A stretch of DNA of 64,000 nucleotides, taken from positions 186,001-250,000 of the forward strand of contig NZ_CP022523.1 of the NCBI RefSeq assembly GCF_002850255.1, in the 5' to 3' direction. The notes beneath the pieces are model-generated. The model searched no databases and was not told the DNA's origin. It saw only the letters and a list, made by a program, of their open reading frames with translations. Every line of letters begins with the position of its first letter. Position 1 is the first letter of the stretch. Shown here in pieces: positions 27,027 through 35,360 of the stretch. A program made the position numbers and the translations under genes. This DNA is from Pseudoalteromonas sp. NC201 (lineage in GTDB: Bacteria; Pseudomonadota; Gammaproteobacteria; Enterobacterales; Alteromonadaceae).

Positions 27027-27059
27027 AACGCCAGCTAGCACGCTGGCGTTGTTGTTTTT
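27027..27059 (+). terminator. Rho-independent terminator after the helicase gene
   Basis: CAACGCCAGC-TAGCAC-GCTGGCGTTG followed by TTGTTTTT is a textbook terminator. Confidence 0.9.
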
Positions 27060-27107
27060 AGCCGATGTGGCGTACAATAGCGAAAAATAATTATAAAAAT
27101 ACGGCTT

Positions 27108-28145
27108 GTGCTTCAGTCATTTCACATTGTTCCAGTTAATGTAATCCAACTCGTCTCTCTTGGGGCTTATCTCCTCGCAATTTTAATTTTTGCCAATCAA
27201 CCACGCGGAAGAATGCTCGTCATCTATTTGTTATGTCAATGTGTGCTGATGACAACCAATTTTGCTGAAGAAGCGTTAGGGGCTAGAAGCTATTTACTTA
27301 TCACGCCTGTATTTACCCTAGCTACTGGGCCTTTAGTCTATTTTCTGTTTAAAAATCTACTGCATGCTAATCGGAATAAGCAAGAGCGAAGATTAGTACA
27401 TTTCTTACCTGTTTTGCTGGTGCTTCCATTTACTGAATACACCCAGCTTGTGATTGCGTTTGGCACTGTCAGTCAGTTGATTTATTTTGCTTTTACGGTG
27501 CAACTTGTTGGCTTTTACCAGCAAGCATCCGCGGAGATCAGAGCGGACGTCAACACGTGCGATTTACAATGGATAAGAACAACGGTTGTCTTGTTTGTGA
27601 TCTTTGCTCTGGTGGATTTGGTTAGACTCAATATGCAAACATACAACGACACCAGCACTAAAGCACTCTGGTATTTTATTGACTTAGTTTGGTTACTTGC
27701 AATTAATCTTTACCTAGTTGTCAAAGTACACAATCAACCACACCTCGAAGATTCTATAACGCAAGCCCAAGAAATAACGTTCAATGAGGTGGACAAACAG
27801 TCAGAAGATCCAACCGAGATATTCAATGCAATTCATAACACGATTATGCAGCACTATTTATATCGACAGCCACGCCTGACTATTCACGACGTTGCTGAGG
27901 TTATTGGACTTGGGGTAAAGGATATCTCTTGGGCCATCAATACTTGTGGTGGTTACAACTTTAATGAGTATATCAATAGCCTGCGGGTCGATGAGGTAAA
28001 ACAGCAACTACAGTGCGAAAAGCAAACAACGCCCAACTTGTTAGCGCTCGCAATGAATGCTGGGTTTAACTCAAAATCCTCGTTTAACAGTGTTTTTAAA
28101 AAGCAAACGGGTTACACTCCAAGTCAATTTTCAAAATTAATATAA
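27108..28145 (+). CDS. AraC-family regulator with N-terminal membrane domain
   Basis: This 345-residue protein has about seven hydrophobic segments over residues 10-220 (SLGAYLLAILIFANQ, LITPVFTLATGPLVYFLF, WYFIDLVWLLAINLYL). A cytoplasmic AraC DNA-binding domain fills about 245-345, with LTIHDVAEVIGLGVKDISWAIN and AMNAGFNSKSSFNSVFKKQTGYTPSQF as its two helix-turn-helix units. Such regulators sense an envelope or membrane signal directly. The start is a GTG without clear ribosome-binding site, so a few residues are uncertain. The likely target is the S41-type gene immediately downstream in the same orientation. Confidence 0.82.
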   Translation: MLQSFHIVPVNVIQLVSLGAYLLAILIFANQPRGRMLVIYLLCQCVLMTTNFAEEALGARSYLLITPVFTLATGPLVYFLFKNLLHANRNKQERRLVHFLPVLLVLPFTEYTQLVIAFGTVSQLIYFAFTVQLVGFYQQASAEIRADVNTCDLQWIRTTVVLFVIFALVDLVRLNMQTYNDTSTKALWYFIDLVWLLAINLYLVVKVHNQPHLEDSITQAQEITFNEVDKQSEDPTEIFNAIHNTIMQHYLYRQPRLTIHDVAEVIGLGVKDISWAINTCGGYNFNEYINSLRVDEVKQQLQCEKQTTPNLLALAMNAGFNSKSSFNSVFKKQTGYTPSQFSKLI

Positions 28146-28171
28146 GTATATTAAACAATTGCTTATACTTA
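28143..28171. other. Hairpin/palindrome at the end of the AraC-type gene
   Basis: TAAGTATA (28143-28150, including the stop codon) and TATACTTA (28164-28171) form an 8-bp inverted repeat. It lies 106 bases before the next gene and may be an operator or weak terminator. Confidence 0.35.
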
Positions 28172-28276
28172 ATTCTGAGTGTTTTTTAAAAGTCCTAGAA
28201 GTACAAAATCCTGATATTGCACGCCATATAAAGTCGTTATAGGTAATCTGGAGTTAAATCGATAACAAGGATAAAG

Positions 28277-30064
28277 ATGATGTATTCAAGTTTTCTCACT
28301 CATGTGGCCACTTGCCTGACTTTTAGTAGTTTGTTTATCGCGCAGCCTGCAAAGGCTGAACCTATTCGGGTGCTGACATCAACAAGCGAACAAGCGCATG
28401 TTTCACAGCAACTATATGTTAAATCCCCAGTGGATTACCTAAATATACGGATTAACGCACTAGCGCTGGTACGTAGCAAAAATTGGCAACAGGCGTTACC
28501 ACAACTGCAAAAGCTTACTAAGTCGTATCAAGATGACGGAGACACTTGGTATCTATTGGGATTAACGCAAATACAATTAGCGCATTATGAGCAAGCTATC
28601 ATTGCGCTGAAAAAGGCGTTGTCACTGGGTGTAAACCTAACCAATGTACCTACCGGTTCGCGCCCCTCAAATGACATTATGATAAAGATTGCAGGCGCGT
28701 ATGCCGCGCTAAGTAAAGTGGATGAAGCTAATGAGTGGCTGAGTAAGTCTTTGTCAGCGCGGTACGACGAACGCAGTAGCTTAGCAAATAAAAGTGTTTT
28801 CGACTCCATCAAAGATAACCAGCAATTTCAGCGTCTTACAGGTAACTATAAAGACACTTCGCTCACTCGGGATCAGCAGTGGAATGCGGATTTAGATTTC
28901 TTACTCTCAGAAATTAAGCGATTGCATGTTAACGAACAGGCAAGTAACAACCCGGATTTAATTACGTTGGCAAATAATTTGCGCTCAGATATACCCAAGT
29001 TAACTGATCAGCAAATTGTCTTCGGTATGATGCAAATGATAGGCAGGCTTGGTAACGGGCATAACTTTATCGTACCGACCTTCGGAGAAAAAGGGAATTT
29101 CACTCGTTTGCCAGTGCAGTTTTATGCCTTTATCGATGGCCTTTACATTGTTGATGCTGAAGCTGAGTTTAGTGATTTAATCGGCTATAAAGTCACAGCC
29201 TTTGGACAAACACCAACCGCAGAAGCAATGGCGAAAGTTGCTGAGATTAATCCGCGAGATAATGAAATGCAGCAGCTTTGGCTTGCGCCTTATTATCTCG
29301 CCATGTCCGAAGTACTCGCAGGACTAGAGTTAAGCGATGCGTCAAATGAGGCGTCTATCACGGTAGAAAATGCACAGAATATGCAAAAGACCATTCGCCT
29401 TAGAGGTCGAACATTTGAATTTCGCGGTTTTCCGACTTTGCCAGATAATCATCAAAAAAGCCCACAATATCTGCAAAACGTCACTAAACCTTATTGGTAC
29501 GAAGTGGATAAAAGCAATGAGGTTTTGTACGTGCAATTTAATGCCGTTGCACAGATGAAAACGCAGTCGCTAGCGCAATTTAGTGCGGAGTTGATAGAGA
29601 CAATAAAAGACGGTGAAGTAAATCACTTGGTGCTGGATTTACGACACAATAGTGGTGGCAATGGCTCCATCTTACCACCATTACTAAAGGCACTTATTTA
29701 TTTTGAAGCGGCAAAGCCAGAAGGCAAGTTATTTGTAGTGATGGGACGTAATACCTTTTCTGCAGCGCAAAACCTCTTGACCAATATTGATAGCTTTACC
29801 AATGCCATATTGGTTGGAGAGCCAAGTGGTTCTCGGCCAAATCATATTGGTGAAGCTGGAAGGTTCCGTTTACCGTTCAGTGGGGTGTTTGGACTCGTTT
29901 CGTCGCAGTTTCACCAAACTTCTCGCGCAGAAGACCACCGTATTTGGATTGCACCACATATGCCGGTATTGCCGGACTCTGCAAGCTACTTCAATGGTGT
30001 CGATCCCGCCATGAAAGCCATTTATAGTGTATTGGATAAAAACGTCGATGGTTTAGTTAAGTAA
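28277..30064 (+). CDS. Exported TPR-S41 peptidase-like protein
   Basis: The 595-residue protein has a signal peptide (ending near AQPAKA), two TPR-like repeats at about 55-150 (WQQALPQLQKLTKSYQDDGDTWYLLGLTQ), and a C-terminal S41 (tail-specific protease-like) fold. VLDLRHNSGGNGS and GRNTFSAAQN correspond to the strand and nucleophile Ser region of S41 enzymes, and LVGEPSGSRP follows. No PDZ domain is evident. It may cleave peptides in the periplasm; the catalytic Lys cannot be placed. It sits directly behind the membrane AraC regulator. AAGGATAAAG precedes the ATG. Confidence 0.75.
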   Translation: MMYSSFLTHVATCLTFSSLFIAQPAKAEPIRVLTSTSEQAHVSQQLYVKSPVDYLNIRINALALVRSKNWQQALPQLQKLTKSYQDDGDTWYLLGLTQIQLAHYEQAIIALKKALSLGVNLTNVPTGSRPSNDIMIKIAGAYAALSKVDEANEWLSKSLSARYDERSSLANKSVFDSIKDNQQFQRLTGNYKDTSLTRDQQWNADLDFLLSEIKRLHVNEQASNNPDLITLANNLRSDIPKLTDQQIVFGMMQMIGRLGNGHNFIVPTFGEKGNFTRLPVQFYAFIDGLYIVDAEAEFSDLIGYKVTAFGQTPTAEAMAKVAEINPRDNEMQQLWLAPYYLAMSEVLAGLELSDASNEASITVENAQNMQKTIRLRGRTFEFRGFPTLPDNHQKSPQYLQNVTKPYWYEVDKSNEVLYVQFNAVAQMKTQSLAQFSAELIETIKDGEVNHLVLDLRHNSGGNGSILPPLLKALIYFEAAKPEGKLFVVMGRNTFSAAQNLLTNIDSFTNAILVGEPSGSRPNHIGEAGRFRLPFSGVFGLVSSQFHQTSRAEDHRIWIAPHMPVLPDSASYFNGVDPAMKAIYSVLDKNVDGLVK

Positions 30065-30302
30065 CCATCGCGTAAGTGAACGCTTTTTAGGCCAAATCTT
30101 AAAAGGAAGTGGCAGAAATGGTAACTGCAGCAGCGTTATTGTTGTTTTCTTTGTGATTGCCGCCTTGCTGTATTTCTCCGTTTAAGTGTATGTGCTGACT
30201 ATCTAAAAAGTAAGCTAGCAACAAGAGGGACATGGGGTGCTATCAATTCCTGAACCATTATGCTAGCTTTGTTAGTGAAATCAACTAAATGGAATAATAA
30301 TA

Positions 30303-31499
30303 ATGAGAATTGGTAAGGCAGTTCAGTGCTTGTTTGCTGTGACGTTAGCGGCTTTCTTTTCGGTAGCTGCGATGGCTGAGTCCGAAGAAAAGACAAAGCA
30401 AGAATATGAGCAACAAACAAAAACCTTGATGTCAAAAGTGCTTGATGAAAAGAGAACTTTTACAATTCAACTACCCAAAAATTATCACACCAACTCCAAT
30501 AAAAAATACCCTGTGATTTATCGCCTTGATGGTAAAGGCAACCTTCCGTTGATGACCGCTGTACTTGAGCGTTTGCAAGGAGCAAACGTTTCTGCCGCAC
30601 CTGAAGTTATTATTGTTGCAATCGAAAATACAGACAGGTTAAGAGATCTTTATCCAACTAAGAATAAAGAGCCTGCAGGACCTATGGATATTGGCGGCGG
30701 GGCACCTAAGTTTTTAGAGTTTATCGAGACTGAACTTATTCCTTATGTGAACCAGACCTATCGCACTCATGATTTTAAAGTCATTGCAGGTGCATCTGCA
30801 GCGGGTACTTTTACGCTTTATGCTTTGCAGGCAAAGCCTGAGCTATTTCAAGCGCATATTGCTTATAGCCCAGCGGTATGGTGGAACTTTGGCGCGACAG
30901 CAAAGAGTACCAAAGCATTTATTTCCAAAACGAAGCAACTAAATAACTTTCTATATATCACAATTGGTGAGGAAGGTGGCGTGATGCGCGAAAGATACGA
31001 TGATATGGCACGCTTTCTAGCAGCAAATCAACCACATGATTTGCGCTTTTTCAGTGAGGCTTACGACAATGTTCCTCATGGACTTGTGTCTGCAGCTGGT
31101 ATGTTTAGCGCGTATCAAAAGCTGTTTTTGCCAACTCAAATGCCTGCTCGTGCGTATACCGGTGAATTGAGCTCTATTACTAAGTATTATCAACAACTGT
31201 CTGCTCAATATGGCGAGGTTTTTGAGCCACAGGAAGCAGTGATCAGAGAGCTTGGCTATTACCACGTAAGCATGGGTAACGTGAAAGAAGCAATTAAGTT
31301 GTTTAAGTTTGGCGTTTCACGCTATCCAAATAATGCAGATGCCTACAACGGCTTAGCATATGGCTATGAAACCGACAAACAATACCAAGCATCTTTAGAG
31401 CAAGTAAACAAAGCGCTGGCATTGTCATCGAATGGTGATGGTGGCTACGATGTCTTTGTTGCTCGCAAAAAGCGGTTAACTAAACTACTTGGTGAGTGA
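30303..31499 (+). CDS. Periplasmic esterase (EsteraseD/Fes-like) with C-terminal TPR
   Basis: The 398-residue precursor has a signal peptide (cleavage near AAMA) and an alpha/beta-hydrolase domain of the enterochelin-esterase-like family. FTIQLPKNYH and YPVIYRLDGKG lead to the nucleophile elbow GASAAGTFTLYAL. Two TPR-like helices fill about 325-385 (VKEAIKLFKFGVSRYPNNADAYNGLAYGYE). The substrate is unknown; the absence of siderophore genes nearby argues against an iron role. A clear terminator follows. Confidence 0.8.
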   Translation: MRIGKAVQCLFAVTLAAFFSVAAMAESEEKTKQEYEQQTKTLMSKVLDEKRTFTIQLPKNYHTNSNKKYPVIYRLDGKGNLPLMTAVLERLQGANVSAAPEVIIVAIENTDRLRDLYPTKNKEPAGPMDIGGGAPKFLEFIETELIPYVNQTYRTHDFKVIAGASAAGTFTLYALQAKPELFQAHIAYSPAVWWNFGATAKSTKAFISKTKQLNNFLYITIGEEGGVMRERYDDMARFLAANQPHDLRFFSEAYDNVPHGLVSAAGMFSAYQKLFLPTQMPARAYTGELSSITKYYQQLSAQYGEVFEPQEAVIRELGYYHVSMGNVKEAIKLFKFGVSRYPNNADAYNGLAYGYETDKQYQASLEQVNKALALSSNGDGGYDVFVARKKRLTKLLGE

Positions 31500-31513
31500 C
31501 AATCAAAATGCGT

Positions 31514-31552
31514 AAATAGACCACTTAGGTAATCGATGTGGTCTATTTTCTT
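31514..31552 (+). terminator. Terminator after the esterase gene
   Basis: AAATAGACCAC (31514-31524) pairs with GTGGTCTATTT (31538-31548), then TTCTT. Confidence 0.75.
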
Positions 31553-31567
31553 GATATTTAATGCCAC

Positions 31568-31800
31568 TTAAAAATAGTGGCGAATACGCTTTATTTTTTC
31601 GCCGCTAAACTCAAACAGTGTCATAAGCTTTTGCTTATTTTCTTTTTCATCCGTGTTACCTTGCTGATCAACGCAAGGATGTAGATACTCAACGGTCACC
31701 GCATTAAGGCCTTCAATGATGTTTGTGACTTCGATATCGCATTTTCCGTATTGGCCTAGATAGCTGAGTAAATAAGTAGAACAAGAGATAGCAAGTAGAG
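31568..31800 (-). pseudogene. C-terminal remnant of an NTF2-like (SnoaL-type) gene
   Basis: On the minus strand the last 75 or so codons before the stop at 31568 read as a small beta-rich protein end (CDIEVTNIIEGLNAVTVEYLH, then KLMTLFEFSGEKIKRIRHYF). This is the pattern of the C-terminal strands of an NTF2-like fold. Upstream the frame runs into an unrelated palindrome-rich repeat instead of a proper N-terminus. The gene appears to have been cut by the insertion of that sequence. The assignment rests on pattern only. Confidence 0.5.
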
Positions 31801-31862
31801 AAACAGGACAGCCACCTTTAATGCTTGGTGTGTTGGGCCTGTTGTCCTCGTGACGGGTTTCT

Positions 31863-32040
31863 GCGCCCGTCCATGGGCGCCGACATACTTTTCTTTGCTT
31901 GCCCAAAGAAAAGTATGCAAAAGAAAAGGCACTCCCAGCATCACACCAGGAGCCTCAAGTCATCAGCCAATTTTAACATTACCAGCATAAAAGGACCGTC
32001 CTTGGCCCTGTTATGCTTTTTCGCGCTTCCCTGCGCGAAA
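31863..32040. repeat. Palindrome-rich non-coding repeat region
   Basis: Three strong inverted repeats follow one another. GCGCCC/GGGCGC lies at 31863-31880. A perfect 14-bp stem, CATACTTTTCTTTG/CAAAGAAAAGTATG, lies at 31884-31917. TTTCGCGC/GCGCGAAA lies at 32019-32040. The ACTTTTCTTTG...CAAAGAAAAGT unit is of a kind dispersed in many proteobacterial genomes. There is no convincing protein. The remainder of 32041-32287 shows nothing recognisable. Confidence 0.65.
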
Positions 32041-32287
32041 TAAGTTAATTGGTTGATGTCTTGAGGATGTGACGAGGGAGGAGGTGTCGCTGTTAGAGCA
32101 TAGCTTTTAGTCTACATTTATATTGCTGCTATGATGTTCTACGGACAGTGAGCAAAGCTGTGCGAACGGTTAGCTGCTAGGTTTACTTTTTAAATCAACC
32201 TGTTAATTTTCTTAATTGTTCTGAGCGGGTATGAGGTGTGTAAAAATGTCGCAGTTTATCTGGCTAAATTAGGTGTAATGGAGGCAT

Positions 32288-32350
32288 ACTAAGCACTAAG
32301 CACTAAGCACTAAGCACTAAGCACTAAGCACTAAGCACTAAGCACTAAGC
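32288..32350. repeat. Nine tandem copies of the 7-mer ACTAAGC
   Basis: Nine exact head-to-tail copies of ACTAAGC span 63 bases, ending at AATGCAG. The unit length is not a multiple of three and the region is non-coding. It is a candidate slipped-strand (phase or length variable) locus lying 215 bases upstream of the TIR gene. Confidence 0.95.
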
Positions 32351-32543
32351 AATGCAGAGGCAGCTTGATTAATAATAGATTAGCCGGTCAAACTAGCTAT
32401 GAGCGCTAAAGCCTCTAAAAAGTCTATTTTTTCTAAATTAAGTCATAGCATAAGCAACATCAACTCTGACACACCGAGCAGGTAGAGGCTCAGTCCAACA
32501 AGCGAATATGCACCACAAAGTGCGTGTCGCATAAATACTAAAT

Positions 32544-33446
32544 GTTATACCAATTAGGAGGGGGTATGGGCACGAGCGTATTTCTCAGTCACAATCATAA
32601 GGATAAGGATTTTGTTAGGCGTCTCGCTATTGATATAGAAAGTCATGGCATAAGAGTTTGGTTAGATGAAGCAGAAATGAAAATCGGTGATTCCCTTGTA
32701 CAAAAAATTAGAGAGGGAATTGATAACGTAGACTATTTTGCTGTAATCCTATCATGTAATTCAGTTAAAGCCCCTTGGGTCGTAAGTGAGCTTGATGTGG
32801 CTATGAATTATCAGATCGCAGGAAAGATAAAAATTCTACCAATAATTCTTGAAGATGTTGACTTGCCAAGTTTTCTTGTTGGAAAGCTGTACAGTAATTT
32901 TTCGAACATTGATTCATACGATGATGAGTTGAAAAGACTAGTTACCAGTATGGGGGTAGTCTTTAATAATAATGTTGTTGCTCCACTGACGGCATCAAAC
33001 TTAGGCCAATCTTTAGATTCTGCAAACATGATAGGCCTACCGATTATGTCCGCCCCATTTCATCGGCCCTATCAGTATCTTGGCATGGTATTGAGCGACG
33101 TGGAAAAGATAGTTGGTGTGCAAGCAAATGAAGCTCGAAATATAATTGTTGAGAATGAACTCTGTAAAATGGTGTTATGGGGAGAAGGAAATTTTGTGAG
33201 TTTTGTGGAAGTAGATTTGCTCCAAACGGAACCACATTCACAAAGTGAAGACTTCAACAGTGAAGCTTTATTAGGCGCTTTAAGTATCGGCATTCACGAA
33301 CTAGAGCTCGTGAGGAAAAGAACCGATTTCCATACATATTATGATCACAAAAAGCGAATGAAAGTTACCGCAAGTTGTTTATATGATGGAGCTCCGCTAT
33401 CTGTGAGCTTTGGAACAAAGTACTACAATATGTAAATTGGTATAAC
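32544..33446. mobile_element. 12-bp inverted repeats framing the TIR gene
   Basis: GTTATACCAATT at 32544-32555 is repeated in inverted orientation as AATTGGTATAAC at 33435-33446. The TIR coding sequence fills the interval almost exactly: the right arm starts on the last base of the stop codon. The ATACCAATT core equals the ends of the repeats at 10304 and 51091. A mobile unit is a hypothesis; no transposase is present. Confidence 0.55.
32566..33435 (+). CDS. TIR-domain protein, putative NADase/immune effector
   Basis: The start is the ATG at 32566, with AGGAGGGGG just before it; an ATG at 32542 is in frame but lies inside the flanking repeat. The 289-residue protein opens with a bacterial TIR domain (about 1-135): VFLSHNHKDKDFVRRLAIDI, RVWLDEAEMKIGDSL and the helix WVVSELDVAM with Glu75 where NAD-cleaving TIRs have their catalytic glutamate. 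The C-terminal half (about 145-289) matches nothing I recognise and could be a sensor. TIR NADases kill infected cells in anti-phage systems such as Thoeris; no ThsA-like or SIR2 partner is adjacent. It is probably self-contained. Local AT-richness and the flanking repeats suggest acquisition. Confidence 0.85.
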   Translation: MGTSVFLSHNHKDKDFVRRLAIDIESHGIRVWLDEAEMKIGDSLVQKIREGIDNVDYFAVILSCNSVKAPWVVSELDVAMNYQIAGKIKILPIILEDVDLPSFLVGKLYSNFSNIDSYDDELKRLVTSMGVVFNNNVVAPLTASNLGQSLDSANMIGLPIMSAPFHRPYQYLGMVLSDVEKIVGVQANEARNIIVENELCKMVLWGEGNFVSFVEVDLLQTEPHSQSEDFNSEALLGALSIGIHELELVRKRTDFHTYYDHKKRMKVTASCLYDGAPLSVSFGTKYYNM

Positions 33447-33526
33447 AAATGCGGTCAGCGGATTCTTTACACTCGCCGCTGCTGTAAGCGTTACCACCGT
33501 CCGCTCATAGCACAGTCAGGTTATAT
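33440..33526. other. Imperfect attC-like palindromic segment after the TIR gene
   Basis: GTATAAC (33440-33446) and GTTATAT (33520-33526) are inverted copies with one mismatch, 87 bases end to end, and enclose AGCGGA/TCCGCT (33457-33462, 33500-33505). Size and AACAAATGCGG start resemble integron cassette recombination sites, but the inner arms pair poorly and no integrase is in the window. Confidence 0.25.
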
Positions 33527-33557
33527 GCAGTAGGGTAGCGCTAGGTCTAACATGTAC

Positions 33558-34652
33558 CTAAAGGCCTTCAGGTTTAAGAGACCAACTTTGCATTTCTGTC
33601 ACTCGACTAATGCAGCGAGCGAAAGCAAATGCCAGTTGCTCACCTTGGTAGATTTGCGATATGGGCGCAGCGGCCAAAAAAGCAACCAGTACTTTGGCTT
33701 CGTAACATTCATCGATAAGCGCAATCAGGCGTCTGGCCTCATCATCACCAATTCTAGTTTGTGTTGTATCACTTGGGCGGATATAGCCTTCCTCTGTCCC
33801 TTGTGCTACATCTTTGTTTTCAGGGGTGACACCCAGTAGCGGTAACTCTGAGATGAAAATACAGCTAAATTGCTCTGCAAGCTCAATATAGTCATTGATT
33901 GCGCGAGGGCTTGAGCAGATCTCCATAAAATCAAAACATGCTACACTTTCATTTGCGCCAAGCACTTTAATTAGACGATGATTAATTTCAAGGATGCCCG
34001 GTTTGAATATGCCACCTACATTAGTAAAGGCGTTCCAAAACGCTTGTTTATCGTTGACGAAGTAGTGGTTTGCCGTTGTACCTTTGCTAAATCGATGGTC
34101 CGTCTCACCACATACAGATATGACATCGCAGTGACTTATAAGCAGCGCAATTGTTGGCTCAAAACGGTCTCTATGTAGTCCATCTTTGTATAACTCGGTT
34201 GGGTGGCAATTGGAGGTTGCAACTAAGGTCACGCCATCTTCAAAAAGGGCTTCAAACAATCTCGCCATAATAATGGCATCGCCAATATCGGTGACAAAAA
34301 ATTCATCAAAACACAATAACGATGTTTGCTCTGCCCAATTTTGGGCGATGCGCTTTAAAGGATCTCTCACACCTTGAATTTGATTGAGCTCTTTATGCAC
34401 CTGTTGCATAAAGTGATGAAAGTGTAGGCGAGTTTTGTCTGTGACGTCAGTGAATTCATAAAACCAATCCATCAGCATTGTCTTGCCACGCCCGACAGGG
34501 CCATAGAAATAGATGCCTTTATTCGAGTGACCACTAGCGAGTGAACGAGAAAGGGCATCTAAAGCTGAAATTGCAGCTTGCTGCGCTGCATCAGGAGTAA
34601 GATTTCCACATTCAATTTGTGCTTGGTAATGGCTAGAGATTGACATAGACAC
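33558..34652 (-). CDS. zapE: Cell division protein ZapE (AFG1-like ATPase)
   Basis: The 364-residue AAA-type ATPase has Walker A GPVGRGKT (residues 51-58) and Walker B LLCFDEFFVTD. The signature ATSNCHPTELYKDGLHRDRF belongs to the ZapE/AFG1 family. In E. coli ZapE associates with the Z-ring and is needed for division under low oxygen or heat. Length matches the family. It is divergent from the Crp-like gene with only 47 bases between. It is likely monocistronic here. Confidence 0.93.
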   Translation of the reverse strand: MSMSISSHYQAQIECGNLTPDAAQQAAISALDALSRSLASGHSNKGIYFYGPVGRGKTMLMDWFYEFTDVTDKTRLHFHHFMQQVHKELNQIQGVRDPLKRIAQNWAEQTSLLCFDEFFVTDIGDAIIMARLFEALFEDGVTLVATSNCHPTELYKDGLHRDRFEPTIALLISHCDVISVCGETDHRFSKGTTANHYFVNDKQAFWNAFTNVGGIFKPGILEINHRLIKVLGANESVACFDFMEICSSPRAINDYIELAEQFSCIFISELPLLGVTPENKDVAQGTEEGYIRPSDTTQTRIGDDEARRLIALIDECYEAKVLVAFLAAAPISQIYQGEQLAFAFARCISRVTEMQSWSLKPEGL

Positions 34653-34699
34653 CGCAAATAGGAATAGTTAATCCGAATAATATCATAAAGCTATAACTC

Positions 34700-35299
34700 A
34701 TGGATGCACTAACAAGATTAAAACAAGCAGTAGACGCCTATTACCCGCTTTCTCAAGACACCTGGTCCGCTATTGCTGCGATCACCAGCATCAAACTACT
34801 TGCGAAAGATGAGTGGCTTTACAAAGAAGGAGAGTATCTGACTACTTTTGCATTTTTACATCAAGGGTTAGTTAGATTAGTAAACACCAATGCTGCTGGG
34901 CAGGAATACAATAAGCGTTTTTTTGTGGCGGGGGAGTTTCCTGGTGTGATGCATGCTCTACATCGCCAAGAGCCCGCCAATCAAGGGATCCAAGCGCTTG
35001 AAACATCACAGGTAGTCCTAATCAATTTCAAGCAGTTTAGAGCACTATTAATGGATAATCCGGAATTAATGCGATTTCAAATACTGTATCTTGAAAAGAA
35101 CTGGTTGTTAGAAAAGGATAAGCGAGAGCTTTATATGGTGCAGTTAGATGCCACGGAGCGCTATCTCGCATTTTTAAAAGAGCAGCCAGAACTTGCTGAG
35201 CGTGTACCACAATACCATTTAGCGTCCCATCTTGGGATCACTCCTACACAGTTAAGCCGAATAAGAAAATCGTTAAAAAATTCAGGTTCGTTTACATAG
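34700..35299 (+). CDS. Crp/Fnr-family transcriptional regulator
   Basis: The 199-residue protein has an N-terminal cyclic-nucleotide-binding-like beta-barrel (EWLYKEGEYLTTFAFLHQGLVRLV) and a C-terminal winged helix (QYHLASHLGITPTQLSRIRKSL). It lacks the Cys cluster of FNR. This resembles small Crp-type activators that control a neighbouring operon. The nitroreductase gene frame begins 4 bases after its stop (its preferred ATG is at 35361), so co-transcription is likely. Confidence 0.82.
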   Translation: MDALTRLKQAVDAYYPLSQDTWSAIAAITSIKLLAKDEWLYKEGEYLTTFAFLHQGLVRLVNTNAAGQEYNKRFFVAGEFPGVMHALHRQEPANQGIQALETSQVVLINFKQFRALLMDNPELMRFQILYLEKNWLLEKDKRELYMVQLDATERYLAFLKEQPELAERVPQYHLASHLGITPTQLSRIRKSLKNSGSFT

Positions 35300-35360
35300 G
35301 TAAATGAGCCAAGCTCTTCACCTTGTTAAAGTTGTCTCAACACATAATGGAGAGCAACTT

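Noticed and set aside
30303..31499. Enterobactin-type siderophore esterase
   Set aside because: Fold matches, but there are no siderophore synthesis or uptake genes nearby and the TPR tail is atypical; the general esterase call is kept.
31825..32043. Open frames through the palindromic repeat
   Set aside because: They have no ribosome-binding site and low-complexity composition dictated by the palindromes.
32288..32350. CRISPR array
   Set aside because: The units are 7 bases with no spacers, and no cas genes are in the window.
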